A stretch of 64,000 bases of DNA from Lewinella sp. IMCC34191 (GTDB taxonomy: Bacteria; Bacteroidota; Bacteroidia; Chitinophagales; Saprospiraceae). Both the position numbers and the translations under genes were made by a program. Positions 59,448-64,000 of the stretch are shown in pieces. The notes beneath the pieces were generated by a model that saw nothing but the letters and a program-made list of their open reading frames with translations, ran no database searches and was not told the origin of the DNA. The stretch is from assembly GCF_003390935.1 (NCBI RefSeq), contig NZ_QNQZ01000010.1:124001-188000 (forward strand). The letters are read 5' to 3'. Position 1 is the stretch's first letter; each line of letters opens with the position of its first letter.

Positions 59448-59455
59448 TATCTTTG
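59448..59455 (+). promoter_or_regulatory. Putative -7 element (TATCTTTG) of infB
   Basis: Exact TAnnTTTG about 140 nt upstream of the infB start and after the ELWxxDGT gene; it implies a long leader and an own promoter. No TTG at the usual spacing. Confidence 0.5.
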
Positions 59456-59595
59456 TGCTACATTTGGATAGTGTTCCGAGTGTTGTCCTCCAACATGGCG
59501 CCAGGCAGAAGGGGGAAATCCGGCTTTTTAGGGTAGTTCTAAATGGCCCCGCGGCAGCACTCCGCGGTAAAATGATGACGTGCTTAACAGATCGA

Positions 59596-62391
59596 ATGAG
59601 TAAACGACTAATTAAAGTAGCGAAGGAATTGAACGTGGCGACCTCGACGATCGTCGAGTTCCTATCCGGTAAGGGTTTCGAGATCGAAAACAAACCGATC
59701 GCGAAAGTCAGCGCCGAAATGGAATCGGCTGTACGTCAGGAGTTCGCTAAAGCTATGTCCGATAAGGAGAAGGCTGCCAAAATGGAGTTCGGCACGCGCC
59801 CCTCGGCCCCGCCACCGCCGCCGCCCCCACCACCGCCGGCTGCAAGAAGCGCGGCCCCGCCACCGCCGCCGCCCCGGCCGGCAACAACCCCGGCTCCCCC
59901 GCCGGTGCAGAAGCCACAACCAACGGCAAAAGCCCCTTCTCCGGAACCTGCTTCTCCCGCGCCCCAAGAGTCCAAGAAGGAGGAAAAGCAAGACACCGGG
60001 AAGCGCGAGGTCCCCGGCCTGAAGGTCATGGGCAAGATCGATCTGGATGCCAATAGAAGACGGCCTGCTAAAAAGCAGCCGGAGAAACAACCGGAGAGAA
60101 AGCCCGAACCCAGAGCGGAAAAAGCTCCCGCCAAGCCCGAAGCTAAACGGGCACCGGCCGAAGACGCCGCTCCCAAGGTTGCCAAGCCCGCCCCGGAAGA
60201 AAAGAAGCCGGAAGCCAAACCCACGGCCAAGTCCGGCGAGCAACCCGACATGCACAAAACCGCAGAGCCTAAGCTACGCGGCCTGAAAGTGCTGGGTAAA
60301 ATCGAGATCAAGAAGACCGATAAGCGGACTTCCGACGATAGCCGCAAGAAACGGAAGCGCAAAAAGATCACTACCGGACCACCCCAGGGCGGCCGCACCA
60401 GTGGCGGCGGCGGTCGGAACGACCGCGGTCGCGGTGGCGCTCGCAACGACGAGCCCCGCGAGGTCTCGGCCAAGGATATCGAGGACAAGATCAAGGCGAC
60501 CATGGCTCGCCTGCAAGGCGGCGGTGGTAAGAAAAAACGCCAGCGCCAACGGCGGGATAACCGCGATCGCATTCGCGAAAAGCAGGAAGCCCTGCTCGAC
60601 GAGCAAACCAACGACAAGCTGCAGGTGACGGAATTCGTCACTGCTCAGGAGTTGGCAAACATGATGGACGTCGGTATCGGCGAAGTCATCACGGCCTGTA
60701 TGAATGCCGGCGTGATCGTCTCCATTAACCAGCGTCTCGATGCGGAAATCATCGAACTGGTCGCGGAAGAATTCAACCACGAAGTTGAGTTCATCAACGT
60801 GGATGAGTCCGAGGAGGAAGAAGAAGAGTACGTAGACGAGCCGGAAGATCTGGTATCCCGTCCGCCTATCGTGACCGTTATGGGTCACGTCGACCACGGT
60901 AAGACGTCGTTGCTCGACCGTATTCGCGACGCGAACGTCATTGCCGGCGAGGCAGGTGGCATCACACAGCACATTGGTGCCTACGAAGTAAAGTTGCCCG
61001 ACGGCCGCGAGATCACCTTCCTGGATACACCGGGTCACGAAGCCTTTACGGCCATGCGTGCGCGGGGTGCCAAAGTGACGGACATCGCCATCATCATCAT
61101 TGCTGCGGACGATAACGTGATGCCCCAGACGAAGGAGGCCATCAGTCACGCGGAAGCAGCCGGTGTACCGATGATCTTCGCGATCAACAAGATCGACCGC
61201 CCCGGCGCCAACCCCGATAAGATTAAGACCGAACTGGCCTCCATGGGCTACCAGGTTGAAGAATGGGGGGGTAAGTATCAATCCCAGGAGATCAGCGCGC
61301 TCAAGGGCGACGGTATCGACGAACTGTTGGAGAAGGTGCTGCTGGAAGCCGAAATGATGGAACTATCCGCCAATCCCGATCGCCCGGCGGTCGCAACCGT
61401 TCTGGAAGCGTCGTTGGAGAAAGGACGAGGATATGTCACCAAGATTTTGGTACAGCACGGTACGCTTCGCGTTCAGGACATCTTGGTGGCCGGCGAGGCC
61501 AGCGGACGTGTCCGGGCCATGTTTAACGAACGGAACAAGCGCGTAAAGGAAGTAGGCCCGGGATCACCGGTTCTCCTACTTGGCCTCGACGGTGCTCCGC
61601 AAGCCGGGGAGATGCTGAAGGTGATGCCCAGTGAGCAGGAAGCACGCCAGCTGGCCAGCCGCCGCGCACAGATCAGCCGTGAACAGGCCAACCGGGCCGC
61701 CAAGCGCGTTTCGCTCGACGAGATCGGACGCCGTCTTGCTCTCGGTACCTTTAAGGAACTGAACCTGATCGTCAAAGGTGACGTGGACGGGTCCGTAGAG
61801 GCCCTATCCGACTCGCTCATCAAGCTGTCGCAGGAAACCGTACAGGTCAACGTTATTCACAAGGCCGTCGGCCAGATCATCGATTCCGACATTTTGCTGG
61901 CAACCGCTTCCGACGCCATTATCGTCGGCTTCCAGGTACGTCCCAGCTCTTCGGCCCGCAAGCTCGCCGAGCGAGAAGGTGTCGAGATCAAGACGTACTC
62001 GATCATCTACGAGGCGATCGACGAAATCAGCAGCGCCATCGAAGGCATGCTGGAGCCTACCCGCGAGGAAAAGACGACCTGTCAGGTTGCCGTCCGCGAG
62101 ACCTTCAAGATCTCCAAGGTCGGTACGATCGCCGGTTGTTATGTCGAGGAAGGAAAGATCACCCGCAACACCCTCATCCGCGTCATTCGCGACGGTATCG
62201 TTGTCTTCCCGCTTAAGGAAGGACAAACCGGCGAACTGGCAAGCCTCAAACGCTTCAAAGACGACGTCAAGGAAGTACGCAGCGGCATGGAGTGTGGTCT
62301 GAATATCAAGAACTTCAACGATATCAAGGAAGGCGACATCATCGAAGGCTACGAGATCGTAGAGATCAAGCAGAAGATGCAGTCGAACTAA
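59596..62391 (+). CDS. infB: Translation initiation factor IF-2
   Basis: 931 residues from the ATG before [20 protein letters not shown], the conserved IF2_N start; the frame continues to 59455 but that part is not conserved. Residues about 70-345 are low complexity, with ten consecutive prolines at 72-81 and six soon after, then Lys/Pro/Glu and Arg/Gly stretches. The GTPase starts near 426 ([40 protein letters not shown]), followed by domains II-IV ([36 protein letters not shown]). IF-2 places initiator tRNA on the ribosome. nusA and rimP, common upstream neighbours, are absent. Confidence 0.97.
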   Translation: MSKRLIKVAKELNVATSTIVEFLSGKGFEIENKPIAKVSAEMESAVRQEFAKAMSDKEKAAKMEFGTRPSAPPPPPPPPPPAARSAAPPPPPPRPATTPAPPPVQKPQPTAKAPSPEPASPAPQESKKEEKQDTGKREVPGLKVMGKIDLDANRRRPAKKQPEKQPERKPEPRAEKAPAKPEAKRAPAEDAAPKVAKPAPEEKKPEAKPTAKSGEQPDMHKTAEPKLRGLKVLGKIEIKKTDKRTSDDSRKKRKRKKITTGPPQGGRTSGGGGRNDRGRGGARNDEPREVSAKDIEDKIKATMARLQGGGGKKKRQRQRRDNRDRIREKQEALLDEQTNDKLQVTEFVTAQELANMMDVGIGEVITACMNAGVIVSINQRLDAEIIELVAEEFNHEVEFINVDESEEEEEEYVDEPEDLVSRPPIVTVMGHVDHGKTSLLDRIRDANVIAGEAGGITQHIGAYEVKLPDGREITFLDTPGHEAFTAMRARGAKVTDIAIIIIAADDNVMPQTKEAISHAEAAGVPMIFAINKIDRPGANPDKIKTELASMGYQVEEWGGKYQSQEISALKGDGIDELLEKVLLEAEMMELSANPDRPAVATVLEASLEKGRGYVTKILVQHGTLRVQDILVAGEASGRVRAMFNERNKRVKEVGPGSPVLLLGLDGAPQAGEMLKVMPSEQEARQLASRRAQISREQANRAAKRVSLDEIGRRLALGTFKELNLIVKGDVDGSVEALSDSLIKLSQETVQVNVIHKAVGQIIDSDILLATASDAIIVGFQVRPSSSARKLAEREGVEIKTYSIIYEAIDEISSAIEGMLEPTREEKTTCQVAVRETFKISKVGTIAGCYVEEGKITRNTLIRVIRDGIVVFPLKEGQTGELASLKRFKDDVKEVRSGMECGLNIKNFNDIKEGDIIEGYEIVEIKQKMQSN

Positions 62392-62413
62392 TTGGTGAAC
62401 GGACGAATGGCTG

Positions 62414-62460
62414 AATTAGTGAATAGCGAACCTTCTGCGCAAGGGGCTATTCACTAATTT
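62414..62460 (+). terminator. Long hairpin after infB
   Basis: A perfect 14-bp AT-rich stem (62414-62427 with 62446-62459) contains an inner CCTT/AAGG stem. No T-run follows, but the hairpin lies 22 bp after the infB stop and is the only likely 3' end signal. Confidence 0.6.
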
Positions 62461-62492
62461 GGATATTCCCCGTTTCATCAATTCGATACCCT

Positions 62493-63167
62493 ATGTGCGG
62501 ACGATACTCAGTAGTGATCGACGAAGCCAAGCTTCGTAAGCAATTCACGAAAGATCTGGTAACGCCCACGGGTGGACTACCCACCAATTACAATATGGCC
62601 CCGACCCAGGACGGCCTGGTAATAACGGACCGGGAACCCGGACAGCTATCGGCCTTCCGATGGGGGCTGGTGCCCTTCTGGGCCAAGGACCTCAAGATCG
62701 GCGCCAGGATGATCAACGCGCGGCGGGAAGGAATTGAAGACAAGTCAAGTTTCCGAAAACCCATCCGTGAGCGCCGCTGCCTGGTGATTGGAGACAGTTT
62801 CTATGAATGGAAGCGCGAAGGCGGTAGCAAGACACCCTTCCGCATACTCCCGACCGACGACACCTTGCTCGTCATGGCAGGTATTTGGGAAAGCTGGTCG
62901 CCCAAAGATGGCGGAGACACGGTCTACACCTACTCCATCATTACCGGTCCCCCCAATAAAGAGATGACGTCCATCCATGATCGCATGCCGATGTTGCTGA
63001 CCACCGCCGAACAACAAGGCGCATGGCTGGACCGTGATGCCGATCTACCTGCCATACTGGATCTTCTGGCCACGCCCCCTGACGGGACACTGAAGACATA
63101 TCCCGTTTCTCAGGAAGTGGGCAACGTACGAAATAACGGCCCGCGGCTCCACGAGCCATCTGCCTGA
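62493..63167 (+). CDS. SOS response-associated peptidase (SRAP/HMCES/YedK family)
   Basis: 224 residues. The N-terminus MCGRYS exposes the catalytic Cys2 after Met removal, which crosslinks to abasic sites in single-stranded DNA. FRWGLVPFWAKD, MINARREGIEDKSSF, GDSFYEWKRE with the active-site Glu, and HDRMPMLL with the conserved His complete the family signature. It protects abasic sites during replication. No LexA-box was identified upstream. Confidence 0.95.
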   Translation: MCGRYSVVIDEAKLRKQFTKDLVTPTGGLPTNYNMAPTQDGLVITDREPGQLSAFRWGLVPFWAKDLKIGARMINARREGIEDKSSFRKPIRERRCLVIGDSFYEWKREGGSKTPFRILPTDDTLLVMAGIWESWSPKDGGDTVYTYSIITGPPNKEMTSIHDRMPMLLTTAEQQGAWLDRDADLPAILDLLATPPDGTLKTYPVSQEVGNVRNNGPRLHEPSA

Positions 63168-63201
63168 ATTCTTTCTTCTGATCGCCCGATAATCTTGCTC
63201 C

Positions 63202-63750
63202 GTGAATTCCGCCAACGTCCGCATTCTACCAGCCACTCCGGATGATGTCGCGACCATAGAGCGGCTTGCCCGCAAAACGTGGCCCGACACCTTTGGAGAT
63301 ATTCTTTCTGCGGCTCAGATCGAGTATATGCTCCAGATGATGTACCGCCCGGATGCCCTGCTAGACCAGATGCAAAGCGGTCATGTGTTTCACCTGTTGC
63401 TGGCCAGCGACGAAAGTTTCCGCTCGGACTACTCCGGGCAGAGTCGGCGTTTTCAAGCCGTAGGATACGTCAGTCACGAGACCGATCAGGCGCCGGGTGC
63501 AACTAAGATTCATAAACTCTACGTCCTGCCGGAAATGCAGGGTCGGGGATTTGGCCGGCTCCTGATCGATAAGGTAGAATCCATCGCTACCCGAAATGGA
63601 CAGTTGGCGCTTAAACTCGATGTCAACTACCAAAACCCGGCGATCAGGTTTTACGAACGGATGGGCTTCGAGAAAGTCGAACAGTACACTACGGAAATCG
63701 GGGAAGGGTACCTAATGGAAGATTGGAGAATGGTAAAATTGTTAAGTTGA
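63202..63750 (+). CDS. GNAT family N-acetyltransferase
   Basis: 182 residues. VRILPATPDDVATIERLARK is the usual GNAT start, KLYVLPEMQGRGFGRLLIDK contains the acetyl-CoA pyrophosphate loop (Q-G-R-G-F-G) and NPAIRFYERMGFEKVE closes the fold. Substrate unknown. The start is a GTG; TAATCTTG, one mismatch from the -7 consensus, ends 4 nt before it. Confidence 0.9.
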   Translation: MNSANVRILPATPDDVATIERLARKTWPDTFGDILSAAQIEYMLQMMYRPDALLDQMQSGHVFHLLLASDESFRSDYSGQSRRFQAVGYVSHETDQAPGATKIHKLYVLPEMQGRGFGRLLIDKVESIATRNGQLALKLDVNYQNPAIRFYERMGFEKVEQYTTEIGEGYLMEDWRMVKLLS

Positions 63751-63916
63751 CAATTGCATGGAAGAACACGCGTTTTAATGGACGAGACATATGAACGATA
63801 TTACACTAACTGCCTGCTTCTAATTTTTGCCTTAGCCTTATAGACACTCCACACTTTCATTTTTTAATCCGGTGACCTTATGTCACGGATTCCAGACACA
63901 GTTATAACACTCAGAC

Positions 63917-64000
63917 ATGCTATTTCGAACACTACTTACCGCTTTTGCGGTGCTGATCGCCTGTACACACCTCCGGGCGGACAATTACGCCTCCGTTACC
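63917..64000 (+). CDS. Start of an exported protein (truncated by window edge)
   Basis: 28 codons from an ATG at 63917 remain open to the window end. They encode a signal peptide-like sequence (FRTLLTAFAVLIACTHLRAD) with a possible cleavage after LRA or a lipobox at LIAC. The 166-bp gap before it holds no gene. Family cannot be told. Confidence 0.6.
   Translation, partial: MLFRTLLTAFAVLIACTHLRADNYASVT

Noticed and set aside
1-64000. tRNA or rRNA genes, insertion sequences, integrases or prophage
   Set aside because: None was recognised on reading the gaps; there is no T-loop consensus with a matching acceptor stem and no transposase-like frame.

Overview
The window is ordinary chromosome from a member of the Bacteroidota, most likely a high-GC Lewinella-like member of the Saprospiria. 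This is an inference from gene content. Pointers are type IX secretion (T9SS) C-terminal sorting tails, a GldJ homologue, an OmpA protein with thrombospondin type 3 repeats, a DUF5686 outer-membrane protein, the Na+-translocating NADH:quinone reductase operon, a lack of Shine-Dalgarno sites, and TAnnTTTG promoter elements. No rRNA, tRNA, transposase, integrase, CRISPR array or phage gene was recognised. About 50 protein genes fill the window tightly, often with 1-4 bp overlaps or abutting ends.

Left part (1-22 kb): an MbnH-like di-haem peroxidase (cut by the edge) coupled to an MbnP-like lipoprotein; a flavin reductase; an AlkA-type glycosylase; cysS; polyphosphate glucokinase; a PKD-cyclophilin lipoprotein; an Na+/H+ antiporter; murF next to gldJ; htpG and nadD; a zinc deacylase; a PAP2-related membrane protein; a PorE-like OmpA protein; a TPR protein; and the TSP3-repeat OmpA protein.

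Middle (22-44 kb): an orphan protein with the clearest promoter in the window, an acyl-ACP thioesterase, a serine hydrolase, a secreted lamin-tail protein, cca, a candidate structured small RNA ending at a strong terminator, a GT-C transferase, a second antiporter of the same family, ybaB, fabG and two family 2 glycosyltransferases. The complete nqrA-F operon follows on the minus strand; its NqrA carries an unusual membrane-anchoring N-terminus.

Right part (44-64 kb): mnmG, a putative metal-uptake pair (HupE-like protein plus a His-rich DUF4198 protein), hisH alone, a DUF5686 protein, two amidohydrolase-family genes in which two of three catalytic modules look dead, an ELWxxDGT T9SS protein, infB apart from nusA, an SRAP peptidase, a GNAT acetyltransferase and the start of an exported protein.

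The most unusual non-coding signals are two matching triplets of 15-bp palindromes with a constant TCC loop, directly after the stop codons of nqrF and mnmG. The unit spacing is the same in both places (25 and 26 bp), and stem changes are compensated. Several genes also have a TAnnTTTG element exactly 4 nt before the start codon, which suggests leaderless transcripts.
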